A stretch of 64,000 bases of DNA from Salsipaludibacter sp963812245 (GTDB taxonomy: Bacteria; Actinomycetota; Nitriliruptoria; Nitriliruptorales; Nitriliruptoraceae): positions 1,612,001 to 1,676,000 of the forward strand of contig CAWEUK010000002.1 of NCBI GenBank assembly GCA_963812245.1, given 5' to 3'. A program made the translations under genes and the position numbers. The notes under the pieces are model-generated. The model ran no database searches and was not told the origin of the DNA. It saw only the letters and a program-made list of their open reading frames with translations. Positions within the stretch are counted from its first letter, which is position 1, and every line of letters starts with the position of its first letter. This document shows positions 8,663-16,782 of this stretch, one piece after another.

Positions 8663-10411
8663 TCAGGGCACCCCGGACGATGCCAGAGTCCTGCTCGCTG
8701 GTGGCGAGGTGGAGCCGTCGTGGCCCTTGCCGATACCGGGCAGGCGTTGGACGGCACGCGGATCCTGGTCCGGCCGGGCAGGGTCGAGGGCTGGCTGCGC
8801 CAGGCCGCGGCGGGGTGGTGCGAGCCGCAGGGTCCAGCCGTGACGACGGTTGCGCCATTCGGTTGCCCCGTCATCCCGGCGAGTGACCGTCCAGGCCTTG
8901 GAGGTCTTGTGGTTGTGCCAGGTGCGGCCCACTGGGTGGAGGTTGGTGACATCAGTGGCGCCATCGGGCCATTCGACGATGTGGTCGAGATCTGCTCGTC
9001 GGATCGGACATGACCTGTCGGGGTCAGCGACGGCGATGTCGCGGGCCCACATTGCCTGTCGCAGCCAAAGGGGTGGGATCTGGGTGGTGCGGCCGACACC
9101 GACGACCTGCCCGCAGTCGTCGAGCACGATCCCGCGAAGGTCGGCACCGCGCTGGTCGACGAGTCGTTGCAGGGTGGTCGAGGACACCTTCATGCGGCCG
9201 CCGGCCAGCGTGTGCAGGAACCAGCCGGGTGTCCGTGTCGCGTCCAGGAGCGCGGCGGCGTCGATGGTGGCCAACAGCATCGGACGGCCACGACCCGCGT
9301 TGCCTCCGGCGTCGTCGCCGCTGCCGATCGAGCCGCGCAGGGAGCGTTCGCACAGGTCGACGAGACGAGCAGCCATGTGGGCGCCGTGGTCGCGGGTGTG
9401 GGTCCGGCGCTGGTCGTCGAGCGTGTCGAACAGGGCCTGCACCTGCGCGTCGTCGAGGCCGTCGAGACTGTCGCGGTCGAACGGTGCGGGCGGAGCGTTC
9501 GGGTCCGCCGGCCGCGAGTCTGGGTCAGCTGGCGTGCCAGCCTGGCCGTCCGCCGGCGCCGCCGGAGGTGCCAGGCCCGCATCGAGTGCTTCGGCCACGG
9601 TGGCGAACGACACTGTGCCGAGTTCGCCGTACAGCGCCCCGCCGCCGAACAGGTTTGGTGCCAGTGACACGAACTCGCCACGGTCGCGGGCACGCTCGGC
9701 CCGTACCAACCGCGACGGCTGCAGCCCGTCGACCCAGCCCCAGACGTCCTCGACCAGCGCGTCGGGTTCGAACGCTGCCGCGTCGACCATGGCGGCGGCC
9801 ACCAGTCCGTCCAGGTCAGGCAGGTTCGCGACCGGCACTCGGCGGCCGGCTCGGCAGATCGCGGCGACCTGTGGCCACGACAGCCACCGGTCACACAGGC
9901 CGGTGACCAGCGACGGCATCCGGGCCAGGACGTCGATGGCGCCCAGCAATGCGCGGGCGTCGGCGCCGGGGATGCGGCACACGTGTTCGAGCCACACCTG
10001 CAACGTCATGCCGCCGAGCCGCTGGTGCAACCCGTCGGCGTGCTGGACCGCAACCAACAGGGTGGCCACCTGCCCCATCAACCGGTCCCGTCCCTCGAAC
10101 AGGCCCGCCACGGCACGCAGTCGACCACCGATCGGATCCCCGGCTGGTCCCGCAACGATCGCTGCATCCATGGTCGGCGGACGCAGAGTTGGCGCAATCG
10201 GGGTGGGCGGATTCGGGGTGGGCGGACTGGGGGTGGGCGGACTCAGGGTCGGCGGCCTCACGGTCGGCGGACTCGGGGTGGGCGGACTCGGGGTCGGCGA
10301 ATTCGAGATCGGATCCAGGAGCGGCGCATCAGCGATCGCGGCGCCCACCCGTTGGAATGGCGAACGGGGGTCGGCGGTGACGGCCGCGTCTGAGCGCAGG
10401 AGCGAATTCAT
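8663..10411 (-). CDS. DUF222 and HNH endonuclease domain protein
   Basis: 582 aa, of the actinobacterial DUF222-HNH family, which is present in many paralogues and whose role is not established. The N-terminal 30-75 region is Pro/Thr/Ser-rich, made of imperfect five-residue repeats (PTPSP). Residues about 85-330 are the DUF222 helical domain (FEGRDRLMGQVATLLVAVQ, then SWPQVAAICRAG). The HNH nuclease motif lies near residues 480-520: RRADLDHIVEWPDGATDVTN, then HPVGRTWHNHKT, with the expected D-H, N and H-N-H residues, so it may be catalytically competent. Start ATG 10411. Its end faces modC. No repeats or inverted ends flank it, so I do not call it a mobile element. Confidence 0.85.
   Translation of the reverse strand: MNSLLRSDAAVTADPRSPFQRVGAAIADAPLLDPISNSPTPSPPTPSPPTVRPPTLSPPTPSPPTPNPPTPIAPTLRPPTMDAAIVAGPAGDPIGGRLRAVAGLFEGRDRLMGQVATLLVAVQHADGLHQRLGGMTLQVWLEHVCRIPGADARALLGAIDVLARMPSLVTGLCDRWLSWPQVAAICRAGRRVPVANLPDLDGLVAAAMVDAAAFEPDALVEDVWGWVDGLQPSRLVRAERARDRGEFVSLAPNLFGGGALYGELGTVSFATVAEALDAGLAPPAAPADGQAGTPADPDSRPADPNAPPAPFDRDSLDGLDDAQVQALFDTLDDQRRTHTRDHGAHMAARLVDLCERSLRGSIGSGDDAGGNAGRGRPMLLATIDAAALLDATRTPGWFLHTLAGGRMKVSSTTLQRLVDQRGADLRGIVLDDCGQVVGVGRTTQIPPLWLRQAMWARDIAVADPDRSCPIRRADLDHIVEWPDGATDVTNLHPVGRTWHNHKTSKAWTVTRRDDGATEWRNRRHGWTLRLAPPRRGLAQPALDPARPDQDPRAVQRLPGIGKGHDGSTSPPASRTLASSGVP
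10201..10305. repeat. 15-bp tandem repeat encoding Pro-rich linker
   Basis: About seven imperfect copies of a 15-bp unit (GGGGTGGGCGGACTC on the plus strand), in frame in the HNH gene and encoding repeated PPTPS on the minus strand. Copy-number change would alter linker length by five residues without frameshift. Confidence 0.85.
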
Positions 10412-10473
10412 GGAACAAATGTACGGAACTGCTGTGACATTCGGAGTAGTTGAGATCAGTGCTGTGGGTCGCG

Positions 10474-10524
10474 TGTGGATGTGGACAGGATGTGGATGTG
10501 GACAGGGTGTGGATGTGGATCGGG
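10474..10524. repeat. Three 17-bp tandem repeats resembling DnaA boxes
   Basis: Intergenic between lldP and the HNH gene. Units are TGTGGATGTGGACAGGA, then the same ending GGG, then a version ending ATCGGG. Read on the minus strand the first two contain CTGTCCACA (10480-10488 and 10497-10505), one mismatch from the actinobacterial DnaA box TTGTCCACA, and all three contain CATCCACA. Could equally be an operator in the HNH promoter. Confidence 0.7.
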
Positions 10525-10670
10525 TGTCGGATCAGGGGATGCGCTGGATCGCGGGATGCAGGGACCGGTCGAGGCAGGGACATGGTGGAGGCGGTTGCTG
10601 CGTCCGTGACCTGGGTGCGGGGCGCGCTGAGGCTGACTCGCGTGGCGGCGGACGCGATCCGATCACGAGT

Positions 10671-12476
10671 TCAGAGGAAGCGAACCAGGAGGAATCCGAC
10701 GATCGCGAAGCCCGTGATGTAGATGAGCATCGGCACGACGGTGCGCGAGATCACCGTTCCCTCCTTGCCCAGTTGGCCCGTCACGCCTGCCACGGCCACG
10801 ACGTTCGCGACACACACCATGTTGCCGGCATTGGCACCGCCCACCTGCTGGGCGAGCACGGCGGCCTGGTTCGCGCCGATCTCGGCCGCCACGTCGGCCT
10901 GCAGTTGGGCGAACATCAGATGGCTGAAGGTCGCACTGCCGGAAACGAACGAGCCCAGGGCACCGACGACCGGGGCGAACAACGGCCACAGTGTGCCCAG
11001 CGCAGCAGCCCCGGCAGTTGCCAGTTCCACGGGCATGGCCAGCAGGCCGGCGGTGTTGTCCGCCGAGTTGAGGAACACCCGCACCAGGGGCACGGACGTG
11101 GCCAGGGTGATCCCGGTTCCGATCAAGGCGATCCGCATGCCACCGGATGCTTCGCGGACCTGCTTGCGTGACAGACGGTGCATGACCACGGTGGCACCAG
11201 CCACGATGAGGAAGATCGCGCCCGGTGAGTACAGCGGCTGCCACGAGGCGCTGATGCCGGAGTCGAAGATGTCGCCGGTGGAGAGGCTGATCGACTGCAG
11301 CCATCGCTGCACCGGACCGACCAAACGCGACAGCAGGAGCAGCGCGACCAGCAGCACGTACGGGGCCCAGACCTTCCACACGGGCATCGTCCGTTCGCCC
11401 CGGACCGGCGACCTCTGCGCGGCCAGGGCGCCGGCCGGTCCCTGCGGCCCTGGCGCCCCCACCGGACCGTCGGCCGCTTCCGTCGCAGCCGCCGGACCGT
11501 TGGGCGCTTCCGCCGCTCCCATCGGACCGTCGGCCGCTTCCGTCGCAGCCGCCGCCCCCGTCGAGCCCACCACACCGGCCGGTCCCTGTGGGCTCGCCTC
11601 GTCGGTGTCCAGGTAGCCCTCCGTCACGGACCACGTCCGCTTCGGCACCAGGAACCCCTTCCTCGCAGCCGCGACCAGCAGCACCATGCCGGTGATCCCG
11701 CCCAGGATCGCCCCGAACTCGACGGCACCGAGCAGCCACGTCCACAGGAACGCCGGGATCGAGTACGCCAGCGCCGCGAAGATCGCCAGCGGCAGCGCCT
11801 CACGCGCCGCGCCCGGCGTCCGGGCCGGGCTGAACACGCGCGTCAGCAGCACCAGCATGCCGATCGTGATGGTCACACCGATGACGATGTCGATGCCCGC
11901 GGCCGTCAGGGCGATCTCGACCAGCGTGTCCTGGGTCGCCGCCGCCGTGGGGTCCAGGTCCAGTCCCTGCCCGAGCCCCACGATCATCGGGGTGCCGACC
12001 GCCCCGAACGTGACCGCACTGCTGTCACCGATCAGCGACAGCGCCGCCGCACCCAGGGCCGGAAACCCCAGTGCCATCAGCAGCGGCGCGGCCACCGGCG
12101 CCGGCGTGCCGAACCCGGCCGCGCCCTCCATGAACGACACGAACAACCACGCGATCAGCAGCATCTGCACGCGGGAGTCGAGCGACACCCGTTGGAACTC
12201 CACCCGAATGGCGTCGAGCCCACCACTTGCGCGCATCACCTCCAACAACGCCAACGCACCGGCAACGATGAACAGCACGCCGCCACCGATGACCAGGCCC
12301 TCGATGATGGCGGCGGCGATCTGGCCACCCGGCACCTGCCACACGAGCCTGGTCAGCACGACCGTGACGACCAGCGCCAGCGGCATCGCGCGCGACGCCG
12401 GCATGCGCAGGCCCACCAGCAGGACTGCTGCGGCAAGGACCGGCATGAGGGCGGTCAGCCACTGGAGCAGGGTCAT
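10671..12476 (-). CDS. lldP: L-lactate permease, LldP family
   Basis: 601 aa multi-pass membrane transporter that imports lactate or glycolate with protons. About 12-14 hydrophobic helices are visible. Family motifs: LFVSFMEGAAGFGTPAPVAA near residue 115, LIGDSSAVTFGAVGTPM, and late GSFVSGSATFSHLMFA and QQVGGANAGNMVCVANVVAV. A hydrophilic loop at about residues 290-365 is Ala/Gly/Pro-rich with collagen-like GPxG triplets and carries an internal 60-bp duplication; this insertion is not usual for LldP. No lactate dehydrogenase (lldEFG or lldD) gene lies nearby. Divergent from the ilv operon. Confidence 0.9.
   Translation of the reverse strand: MTLLQWLTALMPVLAAAVLLVGLRMPASRAMPLALVVTVVLTRLVWQVPGGQIAAAIIEGLVIGGGVLFIVAGALALLEVMRASGGLDAIRVEFQRVSLDSRVQMLLIAWLFVSFMEGAAGFGTPAPVAAPLLMALGFPALGAAALSLIGDSSAVTFGAVGTPMIVGLGQGLDLDPTAAATQDTLVEIALTAAGIDIVIGVTITIGMLVLLTRVFSPARTPGAAREALPLAIFAALAYSIPAFLWTWLLGAVEFGAILGGITGMVLLVAAARKGFLVPKRTWSVTEGYLDTDEASPQGPAGVVGSTGAAAATEAADGPMGAAEAPNGPAAATEAADGPVGAPGPQGPAGALAAQRSPVRGERTMPVWKVWAPYVLLVALLLLSRLVGPVQRWLQSISLSTGDIFDSGISASWQPLYSPGAIFLIVAGATVVMHRLSRKQVREASGGMRIALIGTGITLATSVPLVRVFLNSADNTAGLLAMPVELATAGAAALGTLWPLFAPVVGALGSFVSGSATFSHLMFAQLQADVAAEIGANQAAVLAQQVGGANAGNMVCVANVVAVAGVTGQLGKEGTVISRTVVPMLIYITGFAIVGFLLVRFL
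11463..11553. repeat. 60-bp spaced duplication inside lldP loop
   Basis: A 31-bp segment beginning CGGACCGTCGGCCGC at 11463 recurs identically at 11523, 60 bp later, with a degenerate half copy between. It encodes the ATEAADGP element of the Ala/Gly/Pro loop of the permease. Confidence 0.85.
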
Positions 12477-12546
12477 GGATCTCGTTTCACGACGGGCGTG
12501 GAGGAGCGAGGATGCCAGCAGTTGGCAGGGTGTGGGTCACCATGGC

Positions 12547-12558
12547 GACACCGGTGTC
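12547..12558. promoter_or_regulatory. Perfect 12-bp palindrome upstream of ilv promoter
   Basis: GACACCGGTGTC, centred about 19 bp upstream of the ilv -35 element and within the divergent lldP/ilvB region. Candidate operator; the cognate regulator is unknown. Confidence 0.4.
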
Positions 12559-12570
12559 ACGCCGGGCGAC

Positions 12571-12599
12571 TTGACTCCGGCGCGTGGGTGGGCCATTCT
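12571..12599 (+). promoter_or_regulatory. Promoter of the ilvBN operon
   Basis: -35 TTGACT (12571-12576) and -10 CATTCT (12594-12599) separated by exactly 17 bp. Transcription would start near 12606, about 18 bases before the leader-peptide ATG, which fits an attenuation leader. Confidence 0.6.
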
Positions 12600-12623
12600 T
12601 GGCCACGACAGACAAGGGCACCC

Positions 12624-12686
12624 ATGTTGCAGCAGGCGAACGAACTCGGCCACGCCTCCGTGGTCGTACTCGTCGTCATTGGGTAG
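12624..12686 (+). CDS. ilvL: ilv leader peptide rich in Val/Leu/Ile
   Basis: 20-residue ORF, ATG at 12624, TAG at 12684-12686, with AAGGG at 12615-12619 placed as ribosome binding site. Residues 13-19 read VVVLVVI: seven consecutive branched-chain amino acids. This is the classic sensor peptide of branched-chain attenuation: ribosome stalling on these codons when charged Val/Leu/Ile tRNA is scarce changes folding of the downstream RNA. Followed directly by two competing hairpins ending in a U-run (12687-12736) and then by ilvB. Too short for most gene callers. The combination of peptide composition, terminator and target genes makes this a confident call. Confidence 0.9.
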   Translation: MLQQANELGHASVVVLVVIG

Positions 12687-12736
12687 CGCGCGTCCGGATC
12701 CGGATGCGCGCCAACCTCCCAGCCCGGGAGGTTTTT
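12687..12736 (+). terminator. Transcription attenuator of ilvBN
   Basis: The first hairpin is built from GCGCGC (12686-12691) and GCGCGC (12706-12711) around a self-complementary TCCGGATCCGGA core. The second is a rho-independent terminator: AACCTCCC (12713-12720), loop AGCCC, GGGAGGTT (12726-12733), running into TTTTT (12732-12736). U-runs are rare in this GC-rich sequence, which strengthens the call. The terminator sits 62 bases before the ilvB start. Confidence 0.88.
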
Positions 12737-12797
12737 CGCGTCCCGGTCCCCGGATGGTGCTTCCCGCAGCACAGCCCCAACGGACAAGGACATGCCA

Positions 12798-14594
12798 ATG
12801 CAGGTGACCGGCGCCCAGGCAGTCATGCGCAGCCTCGAACATCTCGGGGTCGACGTCATCTTCGGGTACCCCGGGGGAGCGATCCTGCCGGCCTACGACC
12901 CGTTGATCGAGGCCAACCTCACCCACGTGCTCGTCCGCCACGAACAGGGCGCGATCCACGCTGCGGAGGGATATGCCCACGCCACGGGCAAGGTCGGGGT
13001 CACCGTCGTCACGTCGGGTCCCGCGGCCACCAACCTCGTCACGGGCCTGTGCGACGCGTTGATGGACTCGGTCCCGGTGCTCGCCATCACCGGCCAGGTG
13101 GCGTCGACCTCCATCGGCACCGACGCGTTCCAGGAAGCCGACGTGCTGGGCATCACGATGCCGGTGACCAAGCACAACGAACTGGTCCAGGTCGCCAGTC
13201 GCATCCCGGGTGCGATCCAGGAGGCCCACCACATCGCGCGGACGGGGCGGCCCGGTCCGGTGCTCGTGGACATCCCCAAGGACCTGCTCAACGCCGTCTT
13301 CGAGTGGGAGTGGCCCGCCCAGATCGACCTGCCCGGCTACCGCCCGACCGTGCGCGGACACGGCAAGCAGGTGCGCGAGGCGATCGAGGCGATCGCACAG
13401 GCTCGTCGTCCCGTCATCTACGCGGGTGGGGGACTGGTGCGCGCCGACGCCGGTGACGAACTGGTGGAACTGGCCGAACTGCTGGACCTGCCCGTGGTCA
13501 CCACGCTCATGGCCAGGGGCATCATCCCCGAGTCCCACGACCTGGCGTTCGGCATGCCCGGGATGCACGGCCACTACACCGCCATCCGGGCACTGCAGGA
13601 GGCCGACCTGCTGGTCACGCTGGCGGCGCGCTTCGATGATCGTGTCACCGGTGACCTCGAGGCCTTCGCGCCCGGTGCCAAGGTGATCCACGTCGACGTC
13701 GACCCGGCCGAGATCGGCAAGAACCGGGCTGTCGACATCCCGATCGTGGGCGACGCCAAGGTCGTGGTGGGCCAGATGGTCAAGGCAGCCCGTGACAGCA
13801 TGGACAAGCACGGCCGCGGGGCCGTGGTGCCCGACACGGCCGACTGGCGTGCGCACCTCGACCAGATGCAGGCCGACCATCCGTTGCGATGCACGCAACC
13901 CATCGACGGGGTCATCAAGCCCCAGACGGCCATCAGGGCCGTGGCCGAGGCCTGGGGTGACGATGCCGTCTACGTGGCCGGTGTCGGCCAGCACCAGATG
14001 TGGGCGTCACAACTGATTCCGTGGAACCGGCCACGCCAGTGGATCAACTCCGGCGGGCTGGGCACGATGGGCTTCGCCGTGCCGGCAGCCATCGGTGCCA
14101 AGGTCGGCGTGGGCAGGGACGTGCCGGTGGTGGCCATCGACGGTGACGGCTGTTTCCAGATGACCTTCCAGGAGATCGCCGCGGCCGTCGCGCACGACAT
14201 CCCGGTTGCCTTCGTCGTGATCAACAACGGCGTGCTGGGGATGGTGCGTCAGTGGCAGCAGCTGTTCTACGACAAGCGCTTCTCCGAGACGACCCTGGCC
14301 CAGGACAACCCCGACCTGGTCAAGCTCGCGGATGCGTACGGCATCCCCGGATTCCGCGCCACGACGGTGTCGGAGTTGCCCGACGTGCTCAAACAGGCGG
14401 CCGCCATCACCGACCGCCCGGTGCTGGTCGACATCCGTGTCGACCCCGACGAGATGGTGTTCCCGATGGTTCCCGCCGGTGGGTCCAACGAGAACATGAT
14501 CGAGTCCGCCGACGAGTGGATGACGATGGTGATCGCAGAGGACATGGAGGCCAGGACGTTGGCCGCGAAGCTGGCAGAACAGGACGAGCGATGA
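12798..14594 (+). CDS. ilvB: Acetolactate synthase large subunit
   Basis: 598 aa, normal length. Thiamine-diphosphate and FAD enzyme making acetolactate or acetohydroxybutyrate for valine, leucine and isoleucine. Motifs: FGYPGGAILPAYD, VRHEQGAIHAAEGYA with the catalytic Glu, TSGPAATNLVTG, LAARFDDRVTG, and the TPP segment DGDGCFQMTFQEIAAA followed by INNGVLGMVRQWQQ. ATG 12798 is chosen over 12792 because AAGGA at 12786-12790 is 7 bp before 12798 but only 1 bp before 12792. Overlaps ilvN by ATGA. Expression is set by the leader attenuator upstream. Confidence 0.96.
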   Translation: MQVTGAQAVMRSLEHLGVDVIFGYPGGAILPAYDPLIEANLTHVLVRHEQGAIHAAEGYAHATGKVGVTVVTSGPAATNLVTGLCDALMDSVPVLAITGQVASTSIGTDAFQEADVLGITMPVTKHNELVQVASRIPGAIQEAHHIARTGRPGPVLVDIPKDLLNAVFEWEWPAQIDLPGYRPTVRGHGKQVREAIEAIAQARRPVIYAGGGLVRADAGDELVELAELLDLPVVTTLMARGIIPESHDLAFGMPGMHGHYTAIRALQEADLLVTLAARFDDRVTGDLEAFAPGAKVIHVDVDPAEIGKNRAVDIPIVGDAKVVVGQMVKAARDSMDKHGRGAVVPDTADWRAHLDQMQADHPLRCTQPIDGVIKPQTAIRAVAEAWGDDAVYVAGVGQHQMWASQLIPWNRPRQWINSGGLGTMGFAVPAAIGAKVGVGRDVPVVAIDGDGCFQMTFQEIAAAVAHDIPVAFVVINNGVLGMVRQWQQLFYDKRFSETTLAQDNPDLVKLADAYGIPGFRATTVSELPDVLKQAAAITDRPVLVDIRVDPDEMVFPMVPAGGSNENMIESADEWMTMVIAEDMEARTLAAKLAEQDER

Positions 14595-15132
14595 GCCGCA
14601 CAGCCCCCACCAGCCACACCCTGGCCGTCCTGGTCGAGAACCGCCCCGGCGTGCTCGCACGCGTGGCCAGCATGTTCTCGCGTCGCGGCTACAACATCCA
14701 CTCACTGGCAGTCGGGACGACCGACGATCCCGGCGTGTCGCGCCTGACGATCGTGGTCGGCGCCGAGGCAGTCCAACTCGAACAGATCACCAAGCAACTC
14801 AACAAGTTGGTGCACGTCCTCAAGATCGTCAGGAGTTGGACCCTGACGACAGCGTCCAGGTCGAGTTGCAGTTGGTCAAGGTGACGGCCGGGCCCGACGA
14901 GCGCAGCCGCGTCTTCGACCTGGCCGAGGTGTTCATGGCCGAGGTCGTGGACGTCGATTCGGATTCGGTGACCATCGAGATCGCCGGCAACGTCAAGCGG
15001 TTGGAACGCTTCGTCGGCGTGATGGAGGAGTTCGGGATCCGGGAGATGGTGCGGTCGGGCTCGATCGCGCTGTCACGCGGTGGCCGATCCATCACCGACG
15101 GGTCGCGGCTGCGGCTCCAGCGCGTGGTCTGA
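14591..15132 (+). CDS. ilvN: Acetolactate synthase small subunit, one frame break
   Basis: About 180 aa regulatory subunit of acetolactate synthase, responsible for valine feedback. The ACT domain is clear at the N-terminus: HTLAVLVENRPGVLARVASM, then FSRRGYNIHSLAVG, and the C-terminal half continues as LDPDDSVQVELQLVKVTAGP through GIREMVRSGSIALSRGG. The two halves are in different frames, joined around 14826-14832 where one base appears to be missing (after VLKIV). ATG 14591 overlaps the ilvB stop. Both halves are well conserved and the gene is needed with ilvB, so a sequence error is more likely than decay. Confidence 0.88.
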
Positions 15133-15155
15133 CGCCACCTCCTAGGATGACCGGC

Positions 15156-15944
15156 ATGACGACTGACCCCCGCGGCCCGACCCGTATGAACTTCACCTGG
15201 CGTGCGCTGCGCGTGGTCGTGAAGGCCCTGTTCCTTGGCCTGTTTCGCTGGCGTCACACCGTCACCGGCATCCAACACGTCCCGGTCACGGGTCCCGCCA
15301 TCGTCACCTGGAACCACCACAGCTACAGCGACTTCCTGATGATGTCGCTGGCCATCGTGGAGGGACCCCGGCGCGTCGTGCGGTTGCTGGGCAAGTCGGA
15401 GATCTGGGAGAACCCGGTCCTCGCCGCGATCGCGAATTCGGCCAGCGCCGTGCCCGTCTACCGCGGCAGCCGCGGTGGGGGCGGTGCCCTGGACGCGGCC
15501 GAGGACGCACTGGCGCGAGGCGACCTGGTGGCGCTGGCGCCGGAGCAGACGATCTCGCCCAGCTTCGAGCTGCTTCCGTTCGCATCCGGTGCGGCCCGCA
15601 TGGCCCGCGACACGGGTGCCCCGGTGATCCCGTCGGTGGGGTGGGGCAGCCATCGGCTGTCGACCAAGGGCCACAACTTCCAGGCCGCCTTCGGCATCCC
15701 CGTGATGACCGCGTTCGGTTCAGCCATCCACGTCGCACCCGACGATGACGTCATCGAGGCATCGGACCGCATTCGTGCGGCCACCGAGGTGTTGCTGCAC
15801 GAGGTGCAGGAGGCCTACCCGGACCGACCGTCGTCACCCGAGGACGACTGGTGGCTGCCGGCCCGCATGGGCGGTGGCGCGCCGCCCCACGCCCAGGTCG
15901 AGGTCGCCCATCGCGAGCGCATGCTCCAGCGTCGGAACGGATGA
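15156..15944 (+). CDS. PlsC-family acyltransferase (first of tandem pair)
   Basis: 262 aa lysophosphatidic-acid-type acyltransferase, probably transferring a fatty acyl group to a lysophospholipid at the inner membrane. The catalytic HX4D motif is NHHSYSDF (about residue 50). The second block is APEQTISPS where the family has PEGT, so Gly is replaced by Gln. Late residues include SHRLSTKG and a C-terminal WWLPARMGGGAP shared with the next gene. ATG 15156 (AGGA 8 bases upstream) is preferred to ATG 15147. The neighbouring paralogue starts 3 bp downstream, so the pair probably arose by tandem duplication. Substrate cannot be stated. Confidence 0.85.
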   Translation: MTTDPRGPTRMNFTWRALRVVVKALFLGLFRWRHTVTGIQHVPVTGPAIVTWNHHSYSDFLMMSLAIVEGPRRVVRLLGKSEIWENPVLAAIANSASAVPVYRGSRGGGGALDAAEDALARGDLVALAPEQTISPSFELLPFASGAARMARDTGAPVIPSVGWGSHRLSTKGHNFQAAFGIPVMTAFGSAIHVAPDDDVIEASDRIRAATEVLLHEVQEAYPDRPSSPEDDWWLPARMGGGAPPHAQVEVAHRERMLQRRNG

Positions 15945-15947
15945 GCC

Positions 15948-16745
15948 GTGGGTGCCACGGCTCGCGGGGACTCACGCCCGGTCCCCGCCCCTGACTCGCC
16001 GCGCGCGTCGTGGCTGTATCGAACTGCTGCCGCAACTGCGCTGGGCGTCTTCCGGGCGCAGGCATGGGACATCCGGGTCCGTGGCCTGGAGCACGTGCCC
16101 CGGGCTGGCGGCGCCGTGCTGGTGGCCAACCACATGTCGTTCTGGGACTTCTTCGTGGTGGCGCGAGGGCCCTACCGCGAGTTCGGTCGCCCGGCCCGCA
16201 TCCTGGCCAAGCAGTCACTGTTCGACGCGCCGATGTTCGGACCGGTGATGCGATCGGCCGGGCACATCCCGGTCCAGCGGGGACGTGGTGCGGGGGCCTA
16301 CCGGGACGCCGTGGCGGCCCTGGAGCAGGGTGAACTGGTGCTGGTCATGCCCGAGGGGACGATCTCTCCGGCGCTGGACCTGCTGTCGTTTCGCGCCGGG
16401 GCCGCGCGCATGGCCAGTGCCGCGGGCGTGCCCCTGGTGCCCGCGATCTCGTGGGGCAGTCACCGCTTCCACACCGTCAAGCATGGGCCCCGACCGCGCT
16501 GGCGACTGCCGGTCACCGTGGACTACGGCCAACCGCTGCACCTGGCCCCGGACGAGAATCCGCGGGCGGTGACGGCGGCCCTGCACGACCAGATGCAGGT
16601 CATGTTCGATCGAGCCGTCGTCGACTACCCCGACGGCACCCCCGCCGGGGCCTGGTGGGTGCCCGCCCGCTTCGGAGGTGGTGCCCCGACGCCCGAGGAA
16701 GCCGACCAGTACCTCGACGGCCTGCGTCGCGGGTGGCATCGCTGA
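15948..16745 (+). CDS. PlsC-family acyltransferase (second of tandem pair)
   Basis: 265 aa paralogue of the preceding gene. Here both motifs are canonical: NHMSFWDF (HX4D, about residue 62) and MPEGTISPA (about residue 130), with AKQSLFDAPMFGPVMRSAGH and IPVQRGRGAGAYRD between them. C-terminus WWVPARFGGGAPTP matches the first copy. GTG start at 15948, three bases after the upstream stop. Likely acts in phospholipid or storage-lipid acylation. A third, more distant PlsC gene lies in the fatty acid operon at 34.8 kb. Confidence 0.87.
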   Translation: MGATARGDSRPVPAPDSPRASWLYRTAAATALGVFRAQAWDIRVRGLEHVPRAGGAVLVANHMSFWDFFVVARGPYREFGRPARILAKQSLFDAPMFGPVMRSAGHIPVQRGRGAGAYRDAVAALEQGELVLVMPEGTISPALDLLSFRAGAARMASAAGVPLVPAISWGSHRFHTVKHGPRPRWRLPVTVDYGQPLHLAPDENPRAVTAALHDQMQVMFDRAVVDYPDGTPAGAWWVPARFGGGAPTPEEADQYLDGLRRGWHR

Positions 16746-16782
16746 CGGCGGTGACCGAGGACGTGGCCGGGGTGGGTGCCGG

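Noticed and set aside
8663..10411. HNH/DUF222 gene as a homing endonuclease or mobile element
   Set aside because: No intron, intein, terminal repeats or target duplication is visible; DUF222-HNH genes are common chromosomal paralogues in actinobacteria.
10474..10524. Short regular repeats as a CRISPR array
   Set aside because: Only three 17-bp units in direct contact, with no spacers and no cas genes; the same holds for the 11-bp arrays at 19.4 and 19.8 kb and the 7-bp array at 56.4 kb.
10474..10524. Chromosomal replication origin
   Set aside because: DnaA-like boxes are present but there is no AT-rich unwinding region and no dnaA, dnaN, gyrB or parAB gene in the window.
8850..11171. Plus-strand open frame of about 770 codons opposite the HNH gene and lldP
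   Set aside because: Spans two real minus-strand genes and their promoter region; composition is Ser/Arg/Pro noise.
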